NCBI RefSeq assembly: GCF_008641065.1
Contig: NZ_VTRS01000006.1
Coordinates: 124,001 to 188,000 of the forward strand
Origin: Rhabdaerophilum calidifontis
GTDB taxonomy: Bacteria > Pseudomonadota > Alphaproteobacteria > Rhizobiales > Beijerinckiaceae
DNA: 64,000 nucleotides
Reading direction: 5' to 3'
Under the pieces are notes generated by a model. It searched no databases. It saw nothing but the letters and a program-made list of their open reading frames with translations, and was not told the origin of the DNA. The position numbers and the translations under genes are program-made. Numbering within the stretch: the stretch's first letter is position 1; the number at the start of each line of letters is the position of its first letter. This document shows, in pieces, positions 45,245 through 54,470 of this stretch.

Positions 45245-45260
45245 GGCGGATCGATCCGCC
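45245..45260. repeat. 16-bp palindrome in the peptide synthetase leader
   Basis: GGCGGATCGATCCGCC is a perfect 16-bp palindrome, 48 bases before the ATG of the peptide synthetase and about 100 bases after the candidate -10. As RNA it would form an 8-bp stem with no real loop, so a DNA-binding site is as likely as a hairpin. Confidence 0.4.
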
Positions 45261-45308
45261 GCGCGGCATGGGTGGGAGCGGCCTGGTCGGCACGCAATCG
45301 GAGCATCG

Positions 45309-48300
45309 ATGAACAGCATGGACGCATCGCAGGTTGCGGTGGAGGCGCCGGCCGCATGGCTCGCCGGCGCGCGGGATCCCGGGTTGCTGCGCGACGAGGT
45401 GCTCGCCGACCTGTTCCGGGCCAGCGCCGCCCGCCGGGGCGACAAGGTTCTGTTCCGCTCCGGCGCACGCCGGGTCACCTGGGCCGAGGCCGACCGGCTC
45501 ACCGACCGTATCGCGGCGCGGCTCGCCGCGCTCGGCGCGCGGCCGGGCCGGGTCGTGGGGCTGTGGATGCCGCGCGGCATCGATCTCCTGATGGCGCAGA
45601 TCGCGATCGTGAAATCCGGCGCGGCCTTCCTGCCGTTCGACGCCGACGCGCCGACCGATCGCATCGCCACCTGCCTCGCCGATGCCGGCGGCCTCTTGCT
45701 GCTGGCGGACGAAGCGGGGACGCACAAGGCCATGGAGACCGGCCTCGCGCTCGCCGCCTTCGAGACGCTCGCCGATGCGGCACCGATGGCGGAGACGGCG
45801 CCGCTGCCCGCCGCGCCGGATGATCCCGCCTATCTCATCTATACCTCCGGCTCGACGGGCGTGCCCAAGGGCATCGTCATCTCGAACCGCAATATCTGCC
45901 ATTTCCTGCGCGCCGGGAACGCGGTCTACGGCATCCGCGAGGACGATGTCGTCTTCCAGAGCGCCTCGGTCGCCTTCGATCTCTCGATGGAGGAGATCTG
46001 GACGCCCTATCTCGTCGGCGCGACGCTTCTGGTTGCGACGCCGGAGATCCTCGCCGATCTCGAGCGGCTTCCGAAGCTGCTCGCCGATGAGGGGGTGACG
46101 GTCATCGACACGGTGCCGACCCTGCTTTCGGTGATTCCGAACGACATTCCCGGCCTGCGCCTCATCCTGCTGGGCGGCGAGGCGCTGGCGCCGGCGCTCG
46201 TCGAACGCTGGGCGCGGCCCGGCCGGCGCATCCTCAACACCTATGGCCCCACGGAGGCGACGGTGGTCGCCACCGTCGACGAGGTCGCCCCCGGCCGGCC
46301 CGTGACGATCGGCCGGCCGATCCCGAACTATACCTGCTACATCGTCGACGAGGCGTTGCGTCTCGTGCCGCCGGGGCAGGAGGGCGAATTGCTGATCGGC
46401 GGCCCCGGCGTCGCCGCCGGCTATCTTCAGCGCCCCGAGCTGACGGCCGAGAAATTCATCGCCAACCCGTTCGGCGGCGATGGGAAGGATCCCGTCCTCT
46501 ACCGCTCCGGCGATGCGGTGAGCCTCGATGCCGAGGGGCGGATCGTGTTCCACGGCCGCATCGACGATCAGGTCAAGATCCGCGGGTTCCGCGTCGAGCT
46601 CGGCGAGATCGAGGCCGCGCTCGCCGATTGCGACGATGTGCTCCAGGCGGCGGTCGTCCTGCGCCATGATGCCGGGATGGACCGGCTCGTCGCCTTCCTG
46701 GTGCCGGAGCCGGAGAGCGTCGTCGTGCCGACGATCCTGCGCGAGGAGCTGCGCCGGCGCCTGCCGCCCTACATGATCCCCGAGCGGTTTGAGACCGTCG
46801 CGGCATTGCCGCGGCTGACCTCGGGCAAGACCGACCGCAAGGCGCTCAAGGCGATGCCGCTCGCCGAGATGCCGGTCGCCGCCAATGACGAGGAGCCGCC
46901 CGCGACCGAGACCGAAGCGCTGCTGCTCGTCGCCGCGCGCAAGGTGATGCCGGGACGGGCGATCGCCTTCGATGCCGATTTCTTCCTCGATCTCGGCGGC
47001 CATTCGCTGATCGCCGCGCAATTCGTGTCGCTGATCCGCGAGGTTCCGGCCTTTTCCGGCATCACGCTCCAGGATGTCTACCAGCTCCGCACGCTGAGGA
47101 AGATCGGCGCGATGCTCGATGCGCGCTTCGGGCATGCCGATGCGCCGCCGCCGGATCTGTCCTTCGCGCCGCCCTCGCGCGCGCGGCGCATCGCCTGCGC
47201 GCTCGCCCAGCTCGCCGCGATGCCGGTGATCCTCTCGATCTCGACGCTGCAATGGCTCGGCGTCTTCCTGGCCTTCATGTTCGTGAGCGCCGAGAACCTT
47301 TCGCTCGGCCGCACGGTGCTGATCCTGTGCACGACCTATGTCGGGATCAAATTCGGCACGCTCGCGCTCGTCGTGGCGCTCAAATGGCTGGTCCTCGGCC
47401 GCACGAAACCGGGGCGCTACCCGCTCTGGGGCGTCTATTTCTTCCGCTGGTGGTTCGTGCAGCGCCTCAACGCGCTCGTCCATCCGAGCTATCTCGCCAA
47501 TTCCCCGATCATGCGGCTTTATCTGCGTCTGATGGGCGCCCGGGTCGGCTCGGGGGTGATGATCGCCCATGCCGAGTTCGGCTCGGCCGACCTTGTCGAG
47601 ATCGGCGCCGGCGCCTCGATCGGCCACAAGGCGAACATCGCCAATTCCGAGGTGATCGCCGGCGAACTGGTGATCGGCCGGGTGCGGATCGGGCCGGATG
47701 CCTATATCGGCAACCAGTCGATCATCCCCCTCGGCTGCGAGATCGGCGCCGATGCCCGCATCGAGGACATGACCGCGCTCGCCGAACATCAGGTCGTGGG
47801 CGAATGCGAGATCTGGGACGGCTCCCCGGCGCGCAGGGTTGGCATGGTCGATCGCGCCACCCTGCCCGAGAAATCGCTGCCGAGCCCGTTCTGGCGGCAT
47901 GCGCAATACTGGGTCTACGGCCTGCTGATCCTCGCCTTCTCGGCGATCGGCCTCATTCCGCTCTTCCCCGCCTTCTTCCTGATGGACAAGGTGGAGGCCC
48001 TGCTGGTCGACAGCGTATCCTGGCTCGAATGGTATCACGTCCTGCCGGTCGTGACCTGGATCATGGGTGCGGCGCTGGTGGTCTTCACGCTTGCCTTCGT
48101 GATCGCGATCCGCTGGCTGCTGCTGCCGATGCGGGTGAAGCCGGGCACCTATTCGGTCAATTCCTGGTTCTATCTCCGGCAATGGATGGTGAACCTCGCG
48201 ACCGAGGTCTCCCTCGACACGCTCTCCTCGCTCTATGCGACGATCTACATGCGCGGCTGGTATCGCCTGATGGGCTGCCGCATCGGCAAGGGCGCCGAGA

Positions 48301-49322
48301 TCTCGACCAATATCGGCGCGCGCTACGATCTGGTTTCGATCGGCGAGGGATCGTTCATGGCCGATGAATGCGTGCTCGGCGACGAGGACAACCATCGCGG
48401 CTGGGTCACGTTCCGCGAGACCGCGATCGGCAACCGCGTCTTCGTCGGCAACAACGCCGTCATCGCCCATGGCACGCGCATCGAGGAGGGCGCGTTGGTC
48501 GGCGTGAAATCGCGCGCGCCGGATTCCGGCCTTGTCGGGCCCGGCGAGACCTGGTTCGGTTCGCCGCCGATCAAGTTTCCCGTGCGCCAGACCTTCGGCG
48601 ATATCGGCGCCAACTGGACCTACGAGCCACCGCTGCGGATGAAGCTGTGGCGGGCCGCTTTCGAGGCGCTCCACACCACCTTCCCGACCATGCTGTTCCT
48701 GACGCTCGGGTCGATCGCGGTCTATTTCTTCATCTACCCGGCCTACGAGAAGGGGCTGTGGCTCAGCGCTCTCGGCGCCTTCGTCGCCGCGAGCATGGTG
48801 ATGCCGGTGGTGATGGTGCTCTGCGTCTGCGCGATCAAATGGGGGCTGATGGGCGTCTACAAGCCGCTCGCCAAGCCGATGTGGTCGTGGTGGGCGATGA
48901 AGACCGAGGCGGTGGCGGTGCTCTATTGGGGGCTCGGCGGCAAGGTCCTGCTCGAACATCTGCGCGGCACCGCTTATCTGCCGATGTTCCTGCGGCTGTT
49001 CGGGGCCCGGATCGGCGAGGGTGTCTACATGGACACGACCGACATCACCGAATTCGATTGCGTCAGGATCGGCAATCACGTGGCGATGAACGATCTCTCC
49101 TGCCTCCAGACGCATCTCTACGAGGATCGCGTGATGAAGGTCGGGCGGATCGAGGTGGCGGACGGGGTGTCGATCGGCTCCTTCGCGACCGTGCTCTACG
49201 ATACCAAGGTCGGCGCCTTCGCGCGGCTCACCCCGCTGACGCTGGTGATGAAGGGCGAGCAGATCCCCGCGCATACCGTCTGGGGCGGTGCGCCGGCGGT
49301 GCCGGCGGGGGCCGCGCCGTGA
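45309..49322 (+). CDS. Pls/PosA-type membrane peptide synthetase
   Basis: A 1337-residue single-module NRPS-like protein with the layout of epsilon-poly-lysine synthetase. Residues 25-505 are an adenylation domain (YTSGSTGVPKG, NTYGPTEATV, YRSGDAV, KIRGFRVELGEIE, SGKTDRKAL). Residues 535-610 are a carrier domain (DLGGHSL, the Ser carrying phosphopantetheine). Then six membrane segments occur as three pairs (about 636-695, 866-940, 1125-1180), each pair followed by a soluble domain with left-handed beta-helix repeats (745-850, 990-1098, 1230-1330). There is no thioesterase. It should activate one amino acid and condense it at the membrane into a homopolymer or a capped product. The substrate pocket begins Asp224-Leu225 with Glu228, which could suit a basic amino acid, but this is weak evidence. 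No partner genes are adjacent. Confidence 0.9.
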   Translation: MNSMDASQVAVEAPAAWLAGARDPGLLRDEVLADLFRASAARRGDKVLFRSGARRVTWAEADRLTDRIAARLAALGARPGRVVGLWMPRGIDLLMAQIAIVKSGAAFLPFDADAPTDRIATCLADAGGLLLLADEAGTHKAMETGLALAAFETLADAAPMAETAPLPAAPDDPAYLIYTSGSTGVPKGIVISNRNICHFLRAGNAVYGIREDDVVFQSASVAFDLSMEEIWTPYLVGATLLVATPEILADLERLPKLLADEGVTVIDTVPTLLSVIPNDIPGLRLILLGGEALAPALVERWARPGRRILNTYGPTEATVVATVDEVAPGRPVTIGRPIPNYTCYIVDEALRLVPPGQEGELLIGGPGVAAGYLQRPELTAEKFIANPFGGDGKDPVLYRSGDAVSLDAEGRIVFHGRIDDQVKIRGFRVELGEIEAALADCDDVLQAAVVLRHDAGMDRLVAFLVPEPESVVVPTILREELRRRLPPYMIPERFETVAALPRLTSGKTDRKALKAMPLAEMPVAANDEEPPATETEALLLVAARKVMPGRAIAFDADFFLDLGGHSLIAAQFVSLIREVPAFSGITLQDVYQLRTLRKIGAMLDARFGHADAPPPDLSFAPPSRARRIACALAQLAAMPVILSISTLQWLGVFLAFMFVSAENLSLGRTVLILCTTYVGIKFGTLALVVALKWLVLGRTKPGRYPLWGVYFFRWWFVQRLNALVHPSYLANSPIMRLYLRLMGARVGSGVMIAHAEFGSADLVEIGAGASIGHKANIANSEVIAGELVIGRVRIGPDAYIGNQSIIPLGCEIGADARIEDMTALAEHQVVGECEIWDGSPARRVGMVDRATLPEKSLPSPFWRHAQYWVYGLLILAFSAIGLIPLFPAFFLMDKVEALLVDSVSWLEWYHVLPVVTWIMGAALVVFTLAFVIAIRWLLLPMRVKPGTYSVNSWFYLRQWMVNLATEVSLDTLSSLYATIYMRGWYRLMGCRIGKGAEISTNIGARYDLVSIGEGSFMADECVLGDEDNHRGWVTFRETAIGNRVFVGNNAVIAHGTRIEEGALVGVKSRAPDSGLVGPGETWFGSPPIKFPVRQTFGDIGANWTYEPPLRMKLWRAAFEALHTTFPTMLFLTLGSIAVYFFIYPAYEKGLWLSALGAFVAASMVMPVVMVLCVCAIKWGLMGVYKPLAKPMWSWWAMKTEAVAVLYWGLGGKVLLEHLRGTAYLPMFLRLFGARIGEGVYMDTTDITEFDCVRIGNHVAMNDLSCLQTHLYEDRVMKVGRIEVADGVSIGSFATVLYDTKVGAFARLTPLTLVMKGEQIPAHTVWGGAPAVPAGAAP

Positions 49323-49405
49323 CGGAGGGGCAGGGCAGGCGCTTCGCCGGGACAAGCGGACCTGCCGGATTTGCCAAGGCGGCCGGGTTCGACTAGAGCC
49401 CGGAC

Positions 49406-50491
49406 ATGTCGCATAATTCCTTCGGCCACCTCTTCCGCTTCACGACCTTCGGAGAAAGCCACGGCCCGGCGATCGGCTGCGTCGTCGATGGCTGCCCGCC
49501 GCTGATCCCGCTGACGGAGGCGGAGATCCAGGCCGATCTCGATCGGCGCCGGCCGGGACAGAGCCGCTACACCACCCAGCGCCAGGAGCCGGATACGGTC
49601 AGGATCCTCTCCGGCGTCTTCACCGAGGCCGACGGCATCCAGCGCACCACCGGCACGCCGATCGGGCTCCTGATCGAGAATGTCGACCAGCGCTCGAAGG
49701 ATTATTCGGAGATCGCCGCGAAATTCCGCCCCGGTCACGCCGATTTCACCTATGACGCGAAATACGGCATCCGTGATCCGCGTGGCGGCGGCCGTGCCTC
49801 GGCGCGCGAGACCGCCTGCCGCGTCGCCGCCGGCGCGATTGCCCGCAAGATCCTGCCCGGCTGCCGCGTGCGCGGCGCGCTGGTGCAGATGGGCCCGCAC
49901 CGGATCGACCGCGCCAATTGGGATTGGGACGAGATCGACCGCAACCCGTTCTTCTGCCCGGATGCGAAAGCCGCCGCTCTGTTCGCCGAGTATCTCGACG
50001 GCATCCGCAAGGCCGGCTCCTCGATCGGGGCCGTGATCGAGGTGGTGGCGGAGGGCGTGCCGCCGGGGCTCGGCGCGCCGGTTTATGGCAAGCTCGATTC
50101 CGATCTCGCCGCTGCGCTGATGTCGATCAACGCGGTCAAGGGCGTCGAGATCGGGGCCGGCTTCGGCGCCGCGGAATTGAGCGGCGAGGCGAATGCCGAC
50201 ACGATGCGCATCGGCAATGACGGGCGGCCAATCTTCGCCTCGAACCATGCCGGCGGCATCCTCGGCGGCATCTCGACCGGGCAGCCGGTGGTCGCGCGTT
50301 TCGCCGTCAAGCCGACCTCGTCGATCCTGACCCCGCGCGAGACGGTCGACCGGTTCGGCAACGAGACCGAGATCCTGACCAGGGGCCGGCACGACCCCTG
50401 CGTCGGCATCCGCGCGGTGCCCGTCGGCGAAGCGATGGTGGCAATCGTCCTGGCGGATCATTATCTCCGCCATCGCGGGCAGGTTGGGTGA
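49406..50491 (+). CDS. aroC: Chorismate synthase
   Basis: A 361-residue FMN-dependent enzyme converting EPSP to chorismate, the last shared step of aromatic amino-acid synthesis. Signatures include [14 protein letters not shown] at the start, [29 protein letters not shown] and the C-terminal [18 protein letters not shown] (each short). Length is normal. CTAG at 49393-49396 may mark its promoter. The next gene, ribB, has its likely start 12 bases after the stop; a GTG overlapping the stop is also open. Confidence 0.97.
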   Translation: MSHNSFGHLFRFTTFGESHGPAIGCVVDGCPPLIPLTEAEIQADLDRRRPGQSRYTTQRQEPDTVRILSGVFTEADGIQRTTGTPIGLLIENVDQRSKDYSEIAAKFRPGHADFTYDAKYGIRDPRGGGRASARETACRVAAGAIARKILPGCRVRGALVQMGPHRIDRANWDWDEIDRNPFFCPDAKAAALFAEYLDGIRKAGSSIGAVIEVVAEGVPPGLGAPVYGKLDSDLAAALMSINAVKGVEIGAGFGAAELSGEANADTMRIGNDGRPIFASNHAGGILGGISTGQPVVARFAVKPTSSILTPRETVDRFGNETEILTRGRHDPCVGIRAVPVGEAMVAIVLADHYLRHRGQVG

Positions 50492-50502
50492 GGGAGCATC
50501 AG

Positions 50503-51576
50503 GTGGCCAATTCCATTGCCGATGTGATCGAGGCATTCCGGAACGGGGAGATCGTCGTCGTGACGGACGACGACGACCGCGAGGGCGAGGGCGATCTCAT
50601 CGTTGCGGCGTCGCTGTGCACGCCGGAGAAGATGGCCTTCATCATTCGCCACACGTCCGGCATCGTCTGCGCGCCGCTGCCGCTCGGCGAGGCGCGGCGG
50701 CTCAGGCTCGACCCGATGGTGGCGGTCAACGATTCCGCGCATTCCACCGCCTTCACGGTCTCGATCGATTATCGCGAGGGGTTGACGACCGGCATCTCGG
50801 CGGATGAGCGCACAGCCACCGTGCGCGCGCTGGCCAATGGCAATGTCCAGGCGGGGGATTTCGTCCGCCCCGGCCATATCTTCCCGCTGATCGCGCGCGA
50901 GGGCGGGGTGCTGATGCGTTCCGGGCACACCGAGGCCGCGGTCGATCTCTGCCGGCTCGCGGGGCTGCCGCCGGTCGGGGTCATCTCCGAACTGGTGAAC
51001 GACGACGGCAGCGTGACCAAGGGCCGCCAGGTCGCGGATTTCGCGGCCCGGCATGCGCTGAAAACGGTGACGATCGCCGATCTCATCACCTATCGCCAGG
51101 CGCGCGAGAAGCTTGTGGAGCGTGTCGTCACCTTCCCGGTCGAGACCGCGATCGGCACGCTCCGGGGGCACGCCTTCTCGACCCCGTTCGACGAGGTGCA
51201 GCATCTGGCGCTGGTGCATGGCGAGATCGGCGACGGCCGCGGCGTGCTCACGCGCCTGCACCGGGCCAACGCCATGACCGACGTGTTCGGCGGCGGCAAG
51301 GTGATCGGCGCGGCGCTGGAGCGCTTCCGCGCCGAGGGGCGCGGCGTGCTTGTCTATCTGCGCGATGGCACCGCCGGTGTCCCGAGTTCCGGGCTCGCAA
51401 GCCGGCAGAATTCGGACCAGCAGCGCGCGACCGCCTGGCGCGAGGTCGGGCTCGGCGCGCAGATCCTGCGCGATCTCGGCGTCTCCTCGATCCGCAATCT
51501 CTCCACGAGCGGCAACCGCGCCTTCGTCGGGCTGGCGGCCTTCGGCATCGAGATCGAGGGCACGGAGGCGCTCTAG
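50503..51576 (+). CDS. ribB: 3,4-dihydroxy-2-butanone-4-phosphate synthase with degenerate RibA domain
   Basis: A 357-residue protein for riboflavin synthesis. The N-terminal 200 residues are RibB: TDDDDREGEGDL (metal and substrate site), HTSGIVC and RPGHIFPLIAREGGVLMR. The C-terminal half has the GTP cyclohydrolase II fold but lacks the three Cys of its zinc site, so that half is unlikely to be active. Such fusions are common in Alphaproteobacteria, where a separate RibA works. The start is GTG at 50503 with AGGGAG upstream; another GTG at 50488 overlaps the aroC stop. Confidence 0.92.
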   Translation: MANSIADVIEAFRNGEIVVVTDDDDREGEGDLIVAASLCTPEKMAFIIRHTSGIVCAPLPLGEARRLRLDPMVAVNDSAHSTAFTVSIDYREGLTTGISADERTATVRALANGNVQAGDFVRPGHIFPLIAREGGVLMRSGHTEAAVDLCRLAGLPPVGVISELVNDDGSVTKGRQVADFAARHALKTVTIADLITYRQAREKLVERVVTFPVETAIGTLRGHAFSTPFDEVQHLALVHGEIGDGRGVLTRLHRANAMTDVFGGGKVIGAALERFRAEGRGVLVYLRDGTAGVPSSGLASRQNSDQQRATAWREVGLGAQILRDLGVSSIRNLSTSGNRAFVGLAAFGIEIEGTEAL

Positions 51577-51616
51577 CGGCCCGTTCCGGCGCCATGTCGC
51601 CCGGAAACGCCCCTAG

Positions 51617-52543
51617 CTAGGCGCCCATCAGCGTCTCGACATGCGCGGCGACGGAGGTCGAGAGCCCTTCGAGATCGTAGCCGCCTTCCAGCAGGCTGAC
51701 GATGCGGCCGCCGCAATGCCGGCCGGCGATCTCCATCAGCCGCGCGGTGGCCCAGGCGAAATCCGCGGCCTCGAACCGCAGATTGGCAAGCGGATCGCGC
51801 CGATGCGCATCGAACCCGGCCGAGATCAGGATCAGATCCGGCGCATGCGCGACAAGACGCGGGAAGACCTTCGCCTCATAGGCCTCGCGCAGCGCCGCGC
51901 CGCCATCCCCGGCGCGGAACGGCACATTGACGATGTTGTCATGCGCGCCGCGTTCGTCCGGGGCACCGGTGCCGGGATAGAGCGGCATCTCGTGGCTGGA
52001 GATGAAGAGCACGTCCCGCTCCGACCAGAAGATGTCCTGCGTGCCGTTGCCGTGATGCACGTCCCAATCCACGATGGCGACGCGCCGCGCGCCGGCCTCG
52101 CGCGCGAGGCGCGCCGCGACCGCGACCGTGTTGAACAGGCAGAAGCCCATCGCGGTCTCGCGTTCGGCATGGTGGCCCGGCGGGCGGGCGGCGACGAAGG
52201 CATTGGCGGCCTCGCCCCCGAGGACCGCCGCGACCGCGCGCCGCACCGAGCCCAGCGCGGCGAGCGCCGCCGGCAGCGACCCGGGGGAAAGCGAGGTATC
52301 CGCATCGAGGAAGGCGAAACCCGTCTCCGGCGCCGCGGCGACGAGATCGTGCACATAGCCCTCGGGATGGACGAGGAGCGCGAGTTCCGGCGTGCCGGGG
52401 GCGGCGCCCTCGCGTCGCAGCGCCGCGAATCGCGGATCGGCAAGCGCGGCCTCGACCGCGCGCAGCCGGTCCGGCCGTTCCGGGTGGCCGGCCGGCATCG
52501 CATGGCCCAGGAAGAGGGGGTCGGAGATGAGGAGGGTCGTCAC
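51617..52543 (-). CDS. Histone-deacetylase-like (class II) amidohydrolase
   Basis: A 308-residue zinc enzyme of the HDAC/acetylpolyamine amidohydrolase fold. The metal site is DWDVHHGNG (Asp, His), with ARPPGHHAE before it and SAGFDAHRRDPLANL later; the catalytic His pair and a Tyr in the C-terminal SLLEGGYDL are visible. In bacteria such proteins deacetylate acetylpolyamines or small amides. The start is taken as GTG at 52543 (TTLLISDPLFLGH), with GGAGGG upstream, rather than a distal ATG. It converges with ribB. Confidence 0.9.
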   Translation of the reverse strand: MTTLLISDPLFLGHAMPAGHPERPDRLRAVEAALADPRFAALRREGAAPGTPELALLVHPEGYVHDLVAAAPETGFAFLDADTSLSPGSLPAALAALGSVRRAVAAVLGGEAANAFVAARPPGHHAERETAMGFCLFNTVAVAARLAREAGARRVAIVDWDVHHGNGTQDIFWSERDVLFISSHEMPLYPGTGAPDERGAHDNIVNVPFRAGDGGAALREAYEAKVFPRLVAHAPDLILISAGFDAHRRDPLANLRFEAADFAWATARLMEIAGRHCGGRIVSLLEGGYDLEGLSTSVAAHVETLMGA

Positions 52544-52689
52544 GGGCGATCCGGATGGGCTCGGGCAGGGGCGTTCAAGGTGTGTGATAGCGCACCGACC
52601 GGCCGCGGCAAACCATCGCTTGGCGAAACTGTGGCTTTGTTGCACTATTGCGGCGATTCATCCGGCGTTAAGCAGACCGCAAGTTTTCC

Positions 52690-52703
52690 CTGATCTACGT
52701 CAA
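52690..52703. promoter_or_regulatory. FNR/FixK-like palindrome at the L,D-transpeptidase start
   Basis: CTGATCTACGTCAA differs by one base from the alphaproteobacterial FNR/FixK form TTGAT-N4-RTCAA. It ends three bases before the ATG at 52707, so a factor bound here could only repress, or activate a start inside the gene. Function is doubtful. Confidence 0.3.
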
Positions 52704-52706
52704 GTC

Positions 52707-53327
52707 ATGAACACGATTCTTTCTCGCTTTGCCCGATTCGCGCTGGTTGCCGGCCTCGCCATGGCCGCGGCGGCCTGCAATTACACATCCTTCCCCGATC
52801 CGCAGCTTTCGGCGCGCGATGTCGAGCTGCTCGCGCTCGCGCCCAAATCGCTCAACCGCGATCTCGATCCGGCCCGCGCCCGCTACCGCATGCCGAACCC
52901 GACGAAGGAGAGGGTGCCGGGAACCATCGTGGTCGATACCCAGGCGCGCTTCCTCTATTTCGTCGAGGAGGGCAACACGGTTCTGCGCTACGAGATCTCG
53001 CCGGGCGAGGAAGCGCATCAATGGACCGGAATCGCTACCATCGGCCGCAAGGTCGAATGGCCGTCCTGGACACCGGGGCCGACGGCCCGCAAGATGAACC
53101 CGGCCCTGCCGGGAACGGTTCCGGGCGGGCCGGAAAACCCGCTCGGCGCGCGTGCCATCTATCTCCACGATGAGCGCGGCCGCGACACCGAATACCGTAT
53201 CCACGGCACCAACGAGCCGGATATGATCGGCCTCCCGGTTTCGCTCGGTTGCATCCGCATGCACAATATCGACGCGATCGATCTCTACAACCGCGTCAAG
53301 ATCGGTTCGAAGGTCGTCGTGCTCTGA
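52707..53327 (+). CDS. L,D-transpeptidase
   Basis: A 206-residue YkuD-domain enzyme that cross-links peptidoglycan or attaches proteins to it. The catalytic motif is HGTNEPDMIGLPVSLGCIRM, with Cys182 as nucleophile and His166 in HGT. The N-terminus has a signal sequence ending AAAAC, so it may be a lipoprotein. The ATG at 52707 has no clear ribosome site. An FNR-like palindrome lies just before it. A hairpin at 53336-53351 follows. Confidence 0.92.
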   Translation: MNTILSRFARFALVAGLAMAAAACNYTSFPDPQLSARDVELLALAPKSLNRDLDPARARYRMPNPTKERVPGTIVVDTQARFLYFVEEGNTVLRYEISPGEEAHQWTGIATIGRKVEWPSWTPGPTARKMNPALPGTVPGGPENPLGARAIYLHDERGRDTEYRIHGTNEPDMIGLPVSLGCIRMHNIDAIDLYNRVKIGSKVVVL

Positions 53328-53335
53328 TCGGGCCT

Positions 53336-53351
53336 GCACCGGACTCGGTGC
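53336..53351 (+). terminator. Short hairpin after the L,D-transpeptidase gene
   Basis: GCACCG-GACT-CGGTGC is a 6-bp stem with a 4-base loop nine bases after the stop. No T-run follows, so it would be a weak terminator at best. Confidence 0.35.
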
Positions 53352-53421
53352 GGCAACGTTTCCGGAATGCCAGAAAGACAGCCGACCGGCCGCCTTTTCG
53401 CATCGGATAATCGAAGCCGGG

Positions 53422-53619
53422 TCAGTCGTGATCGGGCTGCGGCATCGGCCGGGAGGGCGCCGTGCCGGTGCGGCGCGGGCGCGCGGCGGCGGCCAGCGCC
53501 GGCAGCGCGATCGAGCGGTAGTTCCGGGCGACATGCTCCCGGACCGCGACGCGCTCGCGCGCGATATGGATCTCTTCCTGGTTGCGAATGGCTTCGGCAA
53601 GAATCGAGGCCGGCATCAT
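53422..53619 (-). CDS. Small hypothetical protein (candidate)
   Basis: A possible 65-residue protein in the 417-base space between the L,D-transpeptidase and MarR genes. Codon third positions are almost all G/C, as in real genes here, and AGGAAGGA lies nine bases before ATG-ATG at 53619. The product would be a basic helix (SILAEAIRNQEEIHIARERVAVREHVARNYR, seen in parts) with a Pro/Arg-rich tail, no signal and no domain. A longer frame to 53691 also exists. No function is suggested. The rest of the space holds the weak hairpin at 53336 and nothing else recognised. Confidence 0.45.
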   Translation of the reverse strand: MMPASILAEAIRNQEEIHIARERVAVREHVARNYRSIALPALAAAARPRRTGTAPSRPMPQPDHD

Positions 53620-53744
53620 CTCAATCTGTCCTTCCTGGCACGGCCGGACGATCCGCCGACCATCGGGAAGAGAAACCCGAGGATGATGCAATCCGTTCGG
53701 CCGAATTGTGGAAAAAGCGCGGCCCGAGATCGCGCGATCCTGCG

Positions 53745-54260
53745 TCAGGCCGTTCTACGTGCCTTGGGCTCGCCCTGAGCCGGGCCCGCCTCCGCAACGG
53801 TCGTGGCGGCCTCGCTCTGTTCGAGCGCGCGAAACGTGTCGCGCCAGCGGCTGATCACCTGGTCGAGATATTCGAGATCGACATCCTTCAGGCGGCCGAT
53901 GGTCTCGGTGACGAAGACCTGCTGCACCTGCATCCCCGCCTGCGCCGCCTGGCGGCCCTCGGTGGTGAGATGCAGCGCGTAGGAGCGCCGGTCGCCGGGG
54001 ATCGCGCGGCGGTCGACGAGCCCGGCCTCGACAAGCCGGTCGACAAGGCCCGAGACATTGCCCTTGGTGACATAGAGCCGCTCGGCGAGGTCACGCTGGG
54101 TGATGCCCTCGGCTTCGGTCAGGGTCGAGAGCAGGTCGAACTGGGCAATCGACAACCCGAGCCGCCGAAGCCGCTGTGACATCGCGGCGTGGCCGCGCTG
54201 GTGAAGCCGCAGGAACCGGAACCAGATCCTCGCGGGCGTGACGGCTGGACGTTCGGACAT
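53745..54260 (-). CDS. MarR-family transcriptional regulator
   Basis: A 171-residue winged-helix regulator. The DNA-binding part is around residues 45-110 (SIAQFDLLSTLTEAEGITQRDLAERLYVTKGNVSGLVDRL, seen in parts, then the wing with GDRRSY). It normally represses itself and neighbours and responds to small phenolic or lipophilic compounds. The start at 54260 has AGAAGGA seven bases upstream; a second possible ATG is at 54278. TTGACA occurs on the minus strand at 54306-54311, 46 bases before the start, and may be a -35 element. It diverges from DUF898 across 210 bases. Confidence 0.9.
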   Translation of the reverse strand: MSERPAVTPARIWFRFLRLHQRGHAAMSQRLRRLGLSIAQFDLLSTLTEAEGITQRDLAERLYVTKGNVSGLVDRLVEAGLVDRRAIPGDRRSYALHLTTEGRQAAQAGMQVQQVFVTETIGRLKDVDLEYLDQVISRWRDTFRALEQSEAATTVAEAGPAQGEPKARRTA

Positions 54261-54470
54261 ATGATATCCTTCTACCATACTGGCTTTTGTGATGATAGCC
54301 GTTCTTGTCAATCCGGTTTTGCGATGCTGTGCGGCGGCGCATGGCTTTTCCTGACGATGCTTGTCCGTCTGCCGGTTTTCCTTGGGGCGCTTTTCCTCGG
54401 GCGGCGCGCGTGCGACAAGCGTGCCGGAGTTGGGGAAACGCGGGCGACGGGAACGGGTTTGGGTGGCGCG

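Noticed and set aside
45117-49355. A 1412-codon open frame on the minus strand opposite the Pls-type gene
   Set aside because: It is an antisense shadow caused by extreme G/C in third codon positions. The plus-strand product has full NRPS motifs and membrane segments, while the antisense product is low-complexity and rich in His, Arg, Asp and Glu.
50503-51576. Bifunctional RibB/RibA with active GTP cyclohydrolase II
   Set aside because: The zinc-binding cysteines of the cyclohydrolase domain are absent.
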